Source: an uncultured Alphaproteobacteria bacterium
GTDB taxonomy: Bacteria; Pseudomonadota; Alphaproteobacteria; HIMB59; GCA-002718135
Assembly: GCA_902621305.1 (NCBI GenBank)
Contig: CACNLM010000005.1
Coordinates: forward strand, 1 to 64,000
Direction of reading: 5' to 3'
Length of the DNA: 64,000 nucleotides
The notes under the pieces were generated by a model. That model searched no databases. It was not told the DNA's origin and was given only the letters and a program-made list of their open reading frames with translations. The position numbers were made by a program, and so were the translations under genes. This document shows, piece after piece, positions 1 through 8,306 of the stretch; the first letter of the stretch is position 1; each line of letters starts with the position of its first letter.

Positions 1-255
1 AGGAACAGTAGAAGAAACAACATCAGCACTACAATCACCAATCATATTTCTATACCATCTAATTGACCATGCTTCTGGGTCGGGAGGCCATGCAAGCATT
101 CCTTCAGTAAAAACCATAAAAGGAGAAACGCTAAAAGAAATTGGAATAATTGCAAATAGTGGCGCTATTAAAAAAAAGAAAACTACCGTACAAAAAAATA
201 AGTAAAAATAATAGTAGGTTCTTTGTACTGGAGATGCGTAACTAGGTAGTGCCAT
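1..255 (-). CDS. ABC transporter permease, PotC/YdcV-type (partial, 3' end outside window)
   Basis: N-terminal 85 codons of an inner-membrane permease of the polyamine/opine family. After a short cytoplasmic start (MALPSYASPV) there is one strongly hydrophobic segment (about residues 18-40) and then periplasmic sequence with the PPDPEAWSIRWYRNM pattern typical of PotC-like permeases. The ATG lies only 3 bases after the stop of the upstream permease gene, so the two are translationally linked. It should form the second half of the membrane channel with that neighbour. The gene runs off the window edge, so the EAA loop is not visible. Confidence 0.85.
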   Translation of the reverse strand, partial: MALPSYASPVQRTYYYFYLFFCTVVFFFLIAPLFAIIPISFSVSPFMVFTEGMLAWPPDPEAWSIRWYRNMIGDCSADVVSSTVP

Positions 256-258
256 ATT

Positions 259-1536
259 TTATCCTAACTTAATATTATCTATCCCAACTATTTTATTATA
301 AAGCCAATAGAAGATCAGCATTATACCAAGGAGTATAGCACCAAGTGCAGCACATAATCCCCAATTAAGTGTAGTTTTTAAATGATAAGCAATCCAACTT
401 CCAATTAGTTTACCATCTTTTCCACCAACTAATTCAGGTGTTATAAAATATCCAATGGCAAGTACAAATACTAATAAACCACCAGCACTTATACCGGGAA
501 TAGTTTGTGGTAAGTAAACTCGTAGAAATGCAGTAGCAGGTTTTGCTCCTAAGTTTTGAGCAGCTCTCATATGACTTTTTGGAATTACTCTCATTACACT
601 GTACAAAGGTAAAATCATAAATGGTAATAAAATTTGAGTCATGGCAATCAAAGTTCCAGCCTCATTGTAAACCATTTGTATTCGACCATCATCGTTTATA
701 ACTCCTAGCCAAACTAAAATTCCATTTATAACACCATTTTGTTGAAGCATTACAATCCATGCAGTTGTTCTCACAAGCAAAGAAGTCCAAAAGGGTAATA
801 ATACAAAAATCATTAAGAGATTACTGTATCTAAGTGGTAAATTAGCTAACAGATGAGCAACCGGAAAACCAAGAATTAAGCAAAAAATTGTAACATAAAC
901 ACTTACCTTAAAAGTTCTAAGCCAAGTTTTTATATACATTCTTCTTTTTTCATCTTGTAGAACAACATCTCCATCTTCATTAAATGTTCTATCAAGTGCG
1001 TTCCAATAATAAATTGAAGATCTATCATTTACCATTTGGTTAAAAGAGTACCAGTAAGTTGGATCACCCCAAAACTTATTTATTTTGATAAATGTATCTT
1101 TGTATGAAACAGGCTCTTCACCCTTTTTTACAATTTTTTTTATTTCTCTAGTGGTTTTTTTTATTAAACTTTTCCAACCAGATTTAGCATAATTCATTCT
1201 TGTTAAAGCTTTGCCTATCTGCCTTTTGTCTCCATTGGCTAATTCGAAAAAAAGACTTTTATATACTTCTTCAGGTGGTAATTCATCGACTCCCTTATCC
1301 CAGTTTTTGTATTCGTCAAAAGTATTAGGAAAAACCGAATTAATTTGACTATCATCAACACTTCTAAGAAGCATATCTCCGATTGGCATTACAAAAGTGA
1401 CAAAAATAAAAAGCAGTAATGGAAAAACTAGAAGAAAAGCACGAAGTTTATTTCTTCTTTCAGCTTTGCGAAGGCTTTGTTTAAGTGGGATACCGTCTGT
1501 AGTTAATAATTCAGCTGTAGAAATAGTAACCTCCAA
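259..1536 (-). CDS. ABC transporter permease, PotB-type, with large periplasmic insertion
   Basis: Inner-membrane permease of a polyamine-type importer. TM1 is at about residues 33-52. The next hydrophobic segment begins only at about residue 208, so roughly 150 residues of polar sequence are inserted between them. Five more membrane segments follow, with an EAA-type loop (AAQNLGAKPATAF...LPQT) that contacts the ATPase. At 425 residues it is well above the usual 280-310 of PotB. The nominal start at 1536 is TTG, but that codon overlaps the only good ribosome-binding site (GGAGG, 1530-1534). An ATT codon at 1522-1524, 5 bases after the GGAGG, is better placed and would shorten the protein by four residues. 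The substrate is not determined by sequence. Confidence 0.85.
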   Translation of the reverse strand: MEVTISTAELLTTDGIPLKQSLRKAERRNKLRAFLLVFPLLLFIFVTFVMPIGDMLLRSVDDSQINSVFPNTFDEYKNWDKGVDELPPEEVYKSLFFELANGDKRQIGKALTRMNYAKSGWKSLIKKTTREIKKIVKKGEEPVSYKDTFIKINKFWGDPTYWYSFNQMVNDRSSIYYWNALDRTFNEDGDVVLQDEKRRMYIKTWLRTFKVSVYVTIFCLILGFPVAHLLANLPLRYSNLLMIFVLLPFWTSLLVRTTAWIVMLQQNGVINGILVWLGVINDDGRIQMVYNEAGTLIAMTQILLPFMILPLYSVMRVIPKSHMRAAQNLGAKPATAFLRVYLPQTIPGISAGGLLVFVLAIGYFITPELVGGKDGKLIGSWIAYHLKTTLNWGLCAALGAILLGIMLIFYWLYNKIVGIDNIKLG

Positions 1537-1538
1537 AT

Positions 1539-1564
1539 AAAAAGGCGAGATAATTCTCGCCTTT
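1539..1564 (-). terminator. Intrinsic terminator/attenuator between binding-protein gene and permeases
   Basis: On the minus strand a perfect 7-bp stem (GGCGAGA/TCTCGCC) with a 4-base loop is followed directly by five T residues. It lies 31 bases after the stop of the solute-binding-protein gene. The ribosome-binding site of the next gene (GGAGG) begins just past the T tract. This position suits partial termination, giving more binding protein than permease. Confidence 0.85.
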
Positions 1565-1595
1565 AGATTAAATTACAAATTTTAATTTATCAAGC

Positions 1596-2699
1596 TTAGT
1601 TAGCCATCCATGCAGCATAACGCTCGTCAATTTCTGCACCGTAATCTGACCACCACTGTGGATCACTTACGACTGAAACTTTTAAACGTTCTGGTGTATT
1701 AGGCATATGAGGCATAATATCAACACCTCCTGGTCCCCAAGGCTCATTGTTTTGAATGATTGGAATACCAGATGCTCTCATTGGTCCATATGTAATATAT
1801 TTAGCTTGTTCAGCTTGTGCTTCAGGAGTTGAAGCATGCATCATAAAGTCAATAGCTGCATCTCTGTTAGGAGCTCCAGCAGTTAGACAAAGATACTCTT
1901 GGTCTAGAACTTGACCTTCCCAAATATACTCGAAGTTTTCACCTTCTGCTAAGTTAGCTGCACCAACACGACCGTTATAAGCAATTGCCATGATAACTTC
2001 ACCACTCTTTACTAACTCAAGAGGTTGTGAACCAGCTGACCAGAATACAACGTGATCTTTGATTTTATCTAGAACTTCAAACGCTCTATCAATAGCGCCT
2101 GTTTGGTTAGCTAGAACTGTAGGTACTGCATTTGGTTTTACTCCATCTGCAATCATAGCTTTTTCTATAATACCAGTAGACCATGTATGAATACCTCTTT
2201 TACCAGGAAATTTTTCTACATCAAAAAAGTCAGCCATGCTGTCTGGTTTTTCACCTGGAAAAGCATCTGGATCATAAAATACTACGTATGTCCAAAAGAT
2301 TTGTGGTACACAACAGTCCCAACCAGAGTGGTATTCAAGACCATTATTTTCCATATCTTCTGCAATCGACTCACCGTCAGGACCAGGAACACCTAAAGTA
2401 GCAATTTCACTTGAAATATCTTCAAATAATCCTTCATCACATCCAGTTATTGCATCAGATGGTAAAACGTCTACTAAATCCCAAGTAACGTTTCCACTTT
2501 CTACTTGAGCTCTTACTTCACCTAAACCTCCATTATAGTTTTCAAATACTATTGAGCTAGGATCTGAATATGTATCAGCGTAAGCTTTTTGTTGACTTTC
2601 TGTATAAGCACCACCCCAAGATGCAACTGTTACTGCGTAAGCGGTAAAAGGAGCAAATACAAGTGACACAAATAAGAAGGCTTTTAAAAATTTAGACAT
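1596..2699 (-). CDS. Periplasmic solute-binding protein of polyamine-type ABC transporter (PotD/PotF family)
   Basis: Extracellular binding protein family 1. A Sec signal peptide covers residues 1-22 (basic MSK start, hydrophobic core, AYA cleavage site), and the mature protein starts VTVASWGGAYTES. That opening (strand followed by WGGxYTE) and the late TPEAQAEQAKYITYGPMR segment are typical of PotD-like proteins for polyamines and related amines. The start is supported by an AGGAGG-type ribosome-binding site 7-8 bases upstream. The gene sits between the ATPase and the permeases, and a terminator follows it. Ligand identity (putrescine, spermidine or another cationic compound) cannot be read from sequence. 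Confidence 0.88.
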   Translation of the reverse strand: MSKFLKAFLFVSLVFAPFTAYAVTVASWGGAYTESQQKAYADTYSDPSSIVFENYNGGLGEVRAQVESGNVTWDLVDVLPSDAITGCDEGLFEDISSEIATLGVPGPDGESIAEDMENNGLEYHSGWDCCVPQIFWTYVVFYDPDAFPGEKPDSMADFFDVEKFPGKRGIHTWSTGIIEKAMIADGVKPNAVPTVLANQTGAIDRAFEVLDKIKDHVVFWSAGSQPLELVKSGEVIMAIAYNGRVGAANLAEGENFEYIWEGQVLDQEYLCLTAGAPNRDAAIDFMMHASTPEAQAEQAKYITYGPMRASGIPIIQNNEPWGPGGVDIMPHMPNTPERLKVSVVSDPQWWSDYGAEIDERYAAWMAN

Positions 2700-2723
2700 A
2701 TATATCCTCCTATTTTTAATTTT

Positions 2724-2737
2724 TAATCTTAAGATTA
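2724..2737. promoter_or_regulatory. Perfect 14-bp palindrome upstream of the binding-protein gene
   Basis: TAATCTTAAGATTA is an exact inverted repeat lying 25 bases upstream of the binding-protein ATG, inside the 126-base gap that separates it from the ATPase gene. The position, in the leader between a likely promoter and the ribosome-binding site, suits an operator for a dimeric regulator. No regulator gene lies nearby, and in AT-rich DNA such palindromes can arise by chance. Confidence 0.35.
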
Positions 2738-2825
2738 TGTCTGTAATAGATGTGTAATAACATGTAGCAAAGTGAAAAAAAAGGGCTAAAAATAAAAAAA
2801 AAGTCGCGGTTTTCTAATAAATATC

Positions 2826-3914
2826 CTAGATATCCAAAGCTCTTACATCTTCAGAGTTCCAACTTAGATTTAAGGTATCGCCCTCTTTATGACTAAAATT
2901 TCCCTCATTAGGAACCTTAACAATAAACTCATTGTTACCGCATACATCCAGCCTAGCTCTGATATGATCTCCAAGATAAATTAATTCTTCGATTTTTCCT
3001 GTAAATGAATTTTCTTCATTGTTACCGTCATTAATTGAAACTCTCTCTGGTCTAATTGATAACTGAGTTTTCTCACCAACTTCATTTACATTAATTTTCA
3101 AAGCTTTGATTGTGCCCTGATTATTATCTAGATCAACTATACAGGAACTACCATTAATTTCTTTAATTACCCCATTAAGAGTATTATTTTCACCAATAAA
3201 TTTCGCAACAAAAGAATTTTCAGGTTTTTCATAAAGTATGTCAGGTGTAGATAATTGTTGAACAACTCCATCATTGAATACTGCAATTCTATTGGACATG
3301 GTTAATGCTTCACTTTGATCATGAGTAACATAGACAACTGTTATACCAATCCTATCATGAATATGTTTTATTTCGTATTGCATCTGTTCACGTAAATTCT
3401 TATCGAGTGCACCTAAAGGCTCATCCATTAATACTAGGCGTGGTTCAAATACCAGTGCTCTAGCCAAAGCTACTCTTTGTTGTTGTCCACCGGATAATTG
3501 AGCTGGGAATCTTGTACCAAAATTACCTAACTCAACCATATCAAGTGCTTTCTGTACTTTTTCTTTAATGTCTGGTTTTGAAATTTTTCTCACTTCTAAA
3601 GGAAATGACAAATTTTCCGCAACAGTCATGTGAGGAAATAAAGCATAGTTTTGAAATACCATTCCTATTTCTCTTTCATAGGGAGGTATTTTACTAATTG
3701 GTTTAGTATCTAAAAATATTTCACCGTTTGTTGGTGTTTCAAAACCAGCTAACATCATCAAAGTTGTTGTTTTACCTGATCCTGATGGACCCAACATTGT
3801 TACAAACTCACCCTTAGCAATATCCAAGTTTAAGTTTTTTACTACTAGTACTTCTCCATCATAACTTTTATCGATCTTTTCAAATTTAACGAAACTTTGA
3901 GATGTGTCATTCAT
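2826..3914 (-). CDS. potA: ABC transporter ATP-binding protein, PotA-type
   Basis: Cytoplasmic ATPase that powers the adjacent importer. From the start chosen here (ATG at 3914, MNDTSQSF) the protein has 362 residues: Walker A GPSGSGKT at 42-49, Q-loop glutamine at 88, signature LSGGQQQR at 140-147, Walker B LVLMDEP at 160-166, and a C-terminal TOBE-type regulatory domain from about residue 285. An ATG 42 bases further upstream gives 14 extra residues (MFSCSYSSF...) that match no conserved part of the family and was not chosen. It is the first gene of the transporter group and faces away from the DMT transporter gene. Confidence 0.9.
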   Translation of the reverse strand: MNDTSQSFVKFEKIDKSYDGEVLVVKNLNLDIAKGEFVTMLGPSGSGKTTTLMMLAGFETPTNGEIFLDTKPISKIPPYEREIGMVFQNYALFPHMTVAENLSFPLEVRKISKPDIKEKVQKALDMVELGNFGTRFPAQLSGGQQQRVALARALVFEPRLVLMDEPLGALDKNLREQMQYEIKHIHDRIGITVVYVTHDQSEALTMSNRIAVFNDGVVQQLSTPDILYEKPENSFVAKFIGENNTLNGVIKEINGSSCIVDLDNNQGTIKALKINVNEVGEKTQLSIRPERVSINDGNNEENSFTGKIEELIYLGDHIRARLDVCGNNEFIVKVPNEGNFSHKEGDTLNLSWNSEDVRALDI

Positions 3915-3980
3915 AATATATTTTGTAATGAAACTTGAATAACTGCATGAAAACAAATAGTCAAAAGTTAATTTAAAAAA

Positions 3981-4844
3981 ATGTTCATATTTGGAGTTAT
4001 TTTTGCTTTAGTTGCTGGAATTTTGTTTGGCTTAATTGGCCCTACTACAAAAATAGCATATAATTCAGGAGCCTCTGTAGCATTAACTATTTTTTTACGT
4101 TACGCAATTGCCTCGATAATTATATTACCTTTTATTCCTTATCAAAAGAATCTATTAGAAATTTTTAATAAGAACCTAATATACTTTTTATCTATATCAG
4201 CGGGTTCTATATTATTAACACTTGGATTATTGACTTCAGTGATATTTATTGAAGTTAGTTTAACAATTCTTATTTTTTGCCTCTATCCAATATATGTTCT
4301 TTTATTTTCTATTATCGTCGATAAAGAAAAAATTTCATTAACTGTAAAGTTTCTCTTTTTTGTTACATTTTTAGGAATTATTTTAGTTATAGGACCATCT
4401 TTTAAAGTCATAAATATAGTAGGTATTCTTTTAGCTTTTCTTGCATCACTGGGATCAACTAGTATGATTATAGTAAATCAAAAAATGTCTATTAAAGGTA
4501 TTTCACCAATACCAATTAATATCTTTATAAATGTTTTTAATACTTTTTTCTTCTTTGTAATATTAAAAATATTTTTTTCTTTAAATTTTAATTTTGATAT
4601 CAATATTTATCTTTTAATTTTAATTCCTTCGGTATGTTATAGCTTTGCACTTTTATCACAATTAATTGCTATCCCAAAGATTGGACAATCATATACTGCT
4701 TTATTTTTGTATTTAGAACCAGTGATAGGTGTTCTTGGAGCTGTTTTTTTATTAAAAGAAAATTTAGAAACTTATCAAATGATTGGTGCTTCCATTGTAA
4801 TAATAAGTTTGCTATCAGCTTCTTTTATTACTCATAGAAACTAA
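3981..4844 (+). CDS. DMT-superfamily transporter (EamA domains)
   Basis: Integral membrane protein of 287 residues with about ten hydrophobic segments in two similar halves, the usual layout of EamA/RhaT-type drug-metabolite transporters. The second half carries the ALFLYLEPVIGVLGAVFLLKE-type segment (split here by the family's PVIG helix break) that is widespread in EamA domains. Members export amino acids or other metabolites, and the substrate here is unknown. It is transcribed away from potA, and its last codons overlap the end of the convergent M19 dipeptidase gene by 4 bases. Confidence 0.85.
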   Translation: MFIFGVIFALVAGILFGLIGPTTKIAYNSGASVALTIFLRYAIASIIILPFIPYQKNLLEIFNKNLIYFLSISAGSILLTLGLLTSVIFIEVSLTILIFCLYPIYVLLFSIIVDKEKISLTVKFLFFVTFLGIILVIGPSFKVINIVGILLAFLASLGSTSMIIVNQKMSIKGISPIPINIFINVFNTFFFFVILKIFFSLNFNFDINIYLLILIPSVCYSFALLSQLIAIPKIGQSYTALFLYLEPVIGVLGAVFLLKENLETYQMIGASIVIISLLSASFITHRN

Positions 4845-5827
4845 AATTGATTTTTCATGAAGTTAAACCAATTCTGACCTATTATTTTTGTAGAAACTTT
4901 TTCTGGAATATTATTTTCACACATTAAATAAAATAAATTATTTAAGTCACTTGGTTGCTTATACCAACTTGGTAACTTAGGCCATTTTGGATTTTTATCT
5001 TTAGATTCTCCATAGTCGATATTTTTGGTCCACTTTCCATTCCTCATCCACATAACTACATCATCAGGCCAATTTAAACAAAGATCAGACCCTATTCCAA
5101 TATTGTCTTCACCAATTAGGTTTACTAGCTCCTTAATCATTTCACAAAAATCTTCTATAGTACAATCACCTAAATTTTTAAGATGGTAAGGATATAAACT
5201 TAACCCAATAAAGCCATTTTTTTTAACAAGTTTTTGTAAAATATCAGTATCAATGTTTCTTTTAGATTTATGAAAGAAATTTGGGTTAGCATGAGAAATT
5301 GCCACAGGTTTATTTGAGAATTCAATAGCATCAAGACAAGTTTGCTTTCCTGCATGACTTAAATCTACAATCATGCCAAGTCTATTCATTTCTTCAATTA
5401 CAGCTTTTCCAAATCGTGAAACACCTGAGTCTTTAGGTTCAAAACATCCTCCAGCAAGTGGGGTTTGATTATTATAGGTGAGTTGCATAAATCTCACACC
5501 TGCTTCATAAAATTTTTCAATTAAAAATATATCATTCGCAATAGGAGCTGAATTTTGAAAACCAAAAATAATTGCAACTTTATTATTTTTTTTAGCATCC
5601 AAAATATCTACGGTAGTTTTTGCGTGAGCAATAATATCATGATGCTCTTTAAAAAGACGGTGCCAATAATTTATTTTTTCAAAAGACTCTTCAGTATTTT
5701 CCCAATACACTAATGTCGCATGAATTGCATTTAAGCCAGCTTGGTGGGCATTTTCAAATAATTCCCTATTCCAGTTACAATATTCCAATCCATCAATTAG
5801 AAGTATATCTTCACTTATTTTTGACAT
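4841..5827 (-). CDS. Peptidase M19 (membrane/renal dipeptidase) family protein with altered metal site
   Basis: TIM-barrel protein of 328 residues. It keeps the family histidines in VDLSHAGKQT and PVAISHANP and the aspartate in IGIGSDLCLN. However, the N-terminal DGHxD metal motif reads DGLEY (residues 12-16), and the bridging glutamate of the GxEGG strand is a glutamine (Q91 in FGFQNSAP). Two ligands of the canonical binuclear zinc site are therefore replaced. The gene may encode a one-metal hydrolase or an enzyme with a changed substrate. I believe a similar FGFQN-bearing subfamily exists in other alphaproteobacteria. It stands alone on the minus strand between two plus-strand genes. Confidence 0.75.
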   Translation of the reverse strand: MSKISEDILLIDGLEYCNWNRELFENAHQAGLNAIHATLVYWENTEESFEKINYWHRLFKEHHDIIAHAKTTVDILDAKKNNKVAIIFGFQNSAPIANDIFLIEKFYEAGVRFMQLTYNNQTPLAGGCFEPKDSGVSRFGKAVIEEMNRLGMIVDLSHAGKQTCLDAIEFSNKPVAISHANPNFFHKSKRNIDTDILQKLVKKNGFIGLSLYPYHLKNLGDCTIEDFCEMIKELVNLIGEDNIGIGSDLCLNWPDDVVMWMRNGKWTKNIDYGESKDKNPKWPKLPSWYKQPSDLNNLFYLMCENNIPEKVSTKIIGQNWFNFMKNQF

Positions 5828-5881
5828 AGCTTAATACTTCTATTAATGAAAAAACCAAAATTAACTATAGATATTTAATAA

Positions 5882-7546
5882 ATGTTACAAAAAGTAAGAG
5901 AAAACGATAACTACATGAAACTATCAAGAATGGGTTCACGCTATCCTTCTCGGCTTAGTTTTTCTAGAAGTATGTTAAGAAGATTGATCAACGACAACTG
6001 GGAAATACATAAGGCGAAATTTGATTTAGATAAACATGGTTTCGGCACGGTTGTTTATGAAATAATTATTAATAAGCAAACTTATTCACTTGTATGTTTC
6101 TCTGCTTTTCTAGATGATAAGGATAGAAGTGATAGAGTTATCGCTAGTAAATGGGATACAGCCTATACGTTACATGTAGGTAAATTATCTGATCAAGATC
6201 TCAATAGATTAAAAAAAACAATTCCTCTTCAAGAATCAGGTCGTAATTCTCCAGATGAGTTAATTCTTAGCAGAGCAAATAAAAGTGTAAGATTGTTTCA
6301 GTATGTTGTCGATTGTCTTTCAAATGGTAATCAGCCAGATATTTACGAAATAAATAAAGTTGGCTATTTGTTAAGAACTACTGCTGTTTATGGTAGTGGT
6401 AAATTTGGATTATCAGATTTTACTAATACAAAAAATACAACTGTTTTCAATCAGCCCTTCAGAGCAGAAATGTTATCAGTTTATTTAATTAGAGAATTCA
6501 GTATTGAATTAGTTGAACATGTTGCAAGGCAAATAAACCCAAAAAAAGCAGTAAAGTTAGATAGAAAAATTAAACAACATTTAGGTATTGGTAATTCAAC
6601 AGGTTTAGGTATGGCACCTTTTATCATTAAACATCCAAAGTTGATTAATAAGTGGATGAAACAGTACACAAAGACATTAGAAGAAATTTCTCAAATTGAG
6701 TTAGATAATATAGTTTTCGAAAAATATAAAAACCTTTTGAATAAAGCTCTAAATTATCTTGAAGAAGTTAACACAAGTGATGAATTCCAAATTAATAAAA
6801 ATAAATTAACTACTGAAGATTTAAAAAAATATATTTCCTACATTAATGACCTAGATCTTTCTCAAAAATTTAAATGGTTAGATATTTTAGATTATTGTGA
6901 TTCGAATTTTAATAATGATACTAAGGAAATTGCAAGAGTACAACTAATTGAATTATATCCTCAAATATCAGAAGAGTTAGCAGAAGATATGGCAGATGAG
7001 GAGATAATGGATATTGATGGAAATCAATCTATTGGAGATTTGAAAAAAACAATCAATGATAAATATTCTTGGATAAAAAATATTGATTTTAATAATAAAG
7101 ATAGCAATTATTTATTTTGGTATGTTTCAGCAGCTAAGTTAGAACCTAGATTAGGTGAAAGATATAATGAACAAGGAAGTGAATTGGAGCAAAATCTAGG
7201 AATTGCAAAAATGGTTAATGATTTATTTAAGCAAATTAAAAATGTAGATGAAAATCAATTAATTTGTGAATTTTTGTTAATGCATCCAGAATACAGAGGA
7301 ATTGTTAAGAGAATTCAATCTTTAAAAAATTATCCTTTTTCAGAAGTTCAAGATAATGTTCTTGATAAAAAAACAATGCCAATTGATATGTTAAGATTTA
7401 AGTTATCTTTTTTTGGAGCTAATCGTTATGATCCTAAGTCAGATAGATGGTTAAGAGTAAGTTTTTTTTCTGGAGCCCCTTATTTATCAGATCTGAGTAA
7501 TAAAAATGTTGATGAATGGGGTTTTGCAACAATGAGTACATATTAA
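5882..7546 (+). CDS. Conserved hypothetical protein, 554 residues
   Basis: I do not recognise a catalytic domain. The protein is soluble, with no signal peptide or membrane segment. The N-terminal part is basic and arginine/serine-rich (KLSRMGSRYPSRLSFSRSML, residues 13-32). The middle third is acidic and helical, with a run of Asp/Glu around residues 355-380. An internal ATG at 5915 (MKLSRMGS) is an alternative start because there is no clear ribosome-binding site before 5882. The stop is 5 bases before the GTG start of the DUF3726-like gene, so the two are almost certainly co-translated. Function unknown. Confidence 0.7.
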   Translation: MLQKVRENDNYMKLSRMGSRYPSRLSFSRSMLRRLINDNWEIHKAKFDLDKHGFGTVVYEIIINKQTYSLVCFSAFLDDKDRSDRVIASKWDTAYTLHVGKLSDQDLNRLKKTIPLQESGRNSPDELILSRANKSVRLFQYVVDCLSNGNQPDIYEINKVGYLLRTTAVYGSGKFGLSDFTNTKNTTVFNQPFRAEMLSVYLIREFSIELVEHVARQINPKKAVKLDRKIKQHLGIGNSTGLGMAPFIIKHPKLINKWMKQYTKTLEEISQIELDNIVFEKYKNLLNKALNYLEEVNTSDEFQINKNKLTTEDLKKYISYINDLDLSQKFKWLDILDYCDSNFNNDTKEIARVQLIELYPQISEELAEDMADEEIMDIDGNQSIGDLKKTINDKYSWIKNIDFNNKDSNYLFWYVSAAKLEPRLGERYNEQGSELEQNLGIAKMVNDLFKQIKNVDENQLICEFLLMHPEYRGIVKRIQSLKNYPFSEVQDNVLDKKTMPIDMLRFKLSFFGANRYDPKSDRWLRVSFFSGAPYLSDLSNKNVDEWGFATMSTY

Positions 7547-7551
7547 TATCT

Positions 7552-8232
7552 GTGAGTTATTCTTACTATGAAGTCTACACTAATACACAACGAGCTTTTT
7601 CAGGATTAGGATTCACTTATGGATCAGATGAGGATGCTGCATTTATTACAACATGGCTTGAAATATTTGGTTTGGATGGGATCAAATTATTAAAATTAAA
7701 AATTGAAGAATTAGATAACACTTTCAATGCCAGTATAGATCCGTCAAAAATAAATGATGAGTTTGATTGTGAAAATAAATCTTTTTTGGTGATAGGCCCG
7801 GGATTGATTGATTATTTAGTATCAAAAATAGATAAAAGGGATGATTTTAAATTAACTTTTAAAAATTGTAGTGACCCCATATTCCTAATACCTTTGCTTT
7901 ATAAGTATGCAAAAAAAAATATCTATTCACAGTTTTTGTTAGATCAAAAAATTGATGTACAAATAACAAATGAAAATATTAGGGTTAATAGAGAAATTAT
8001 CTCTACAAATTATCAAAGAAATTTTGATCTTTTACTCACAAAGAAAATTTTTAATGAACAAAAATTAGATATTAATATTTCATCATCAAATATAAATAAT
8101 ATGCTCTCTAAGGGTATTAATCCTGATAAAAAATCTTGGGATCAAATATCTAAAATAGCTTTTAGAACTTTTGTTCCTGAGTCAGAGGAATCTAGGGCAA
8201 AAGGTGCCGGAGGTGGCGATGCAAATGATTAA
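7552..8232 (+). CDS. DUF3726-like protein
   Basis: Protein of 226 residues if read from the GTG at 7552 (MSYSYYEVYTNTQRAF). An ATG at 7516 would add 12 residues overlapping the previous gene. The opening pattern, a short strand, then YEV..N.QRAF.GLGF..GSDEDAAFITTWL, resembles the start of DUF3726 (SLNEVEA..KAARGAG..WG.AEEA....WL). This is recognised from memory of the family, not by search. The protein ends in a small, Gly/Ala-rich acidic tail (AKGAGGGDAND). DUF3726 has no established function. The pairing with the larger upstream gene is tight. Confidence 0.6.
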   Translation: MSYSYYEVYTNTQRAFSGLGFTYGSDEDAAFITTWLEIFGLDGIKLLKLKIEELDNTFNASIDPSKINDEFDCENKSFLVIGPGLIDYLVSKIDKRDDFKLTFKNCSDPIFLIPLLYKYAKKNIYSQFLLDQKIDVQITNENIRVNREIISTNYQRNFDLLLTKKIFNEQKLDINISSSNINNMLSKGINPDKKSWDQISKIAFRTFVPESEESRAKGAGGGDAND

Positions 8233-8272
8233 TTTACTATATGCAAATTGCTAAATACATTAGTAATTAGAT

Positions 8273-8292
8273 GATAACCAGTTTCCGTTATC
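8273..8292. terminator. Weak hairpin between convergent genes
   Basis: A 6-bp inverted repeat (GATAAC ... GTTATC, 8-base loop) lies in the 74-base gap between the DUF3726-like gene and the convergent soxG. It could end transcription from both sides, but there is no T tract in either direction, so support is thin. Confidence 0.25.
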
Positions 8293-8306
8293 CTAAAATA
8301 ATCTAT

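Noticed and set aside
2760..2825. Terminator after the ATPase gene in the A/T-run region
   Set aside because: Several T runs are present on the minus strand, but no convincing GC-rich stem precedes them.
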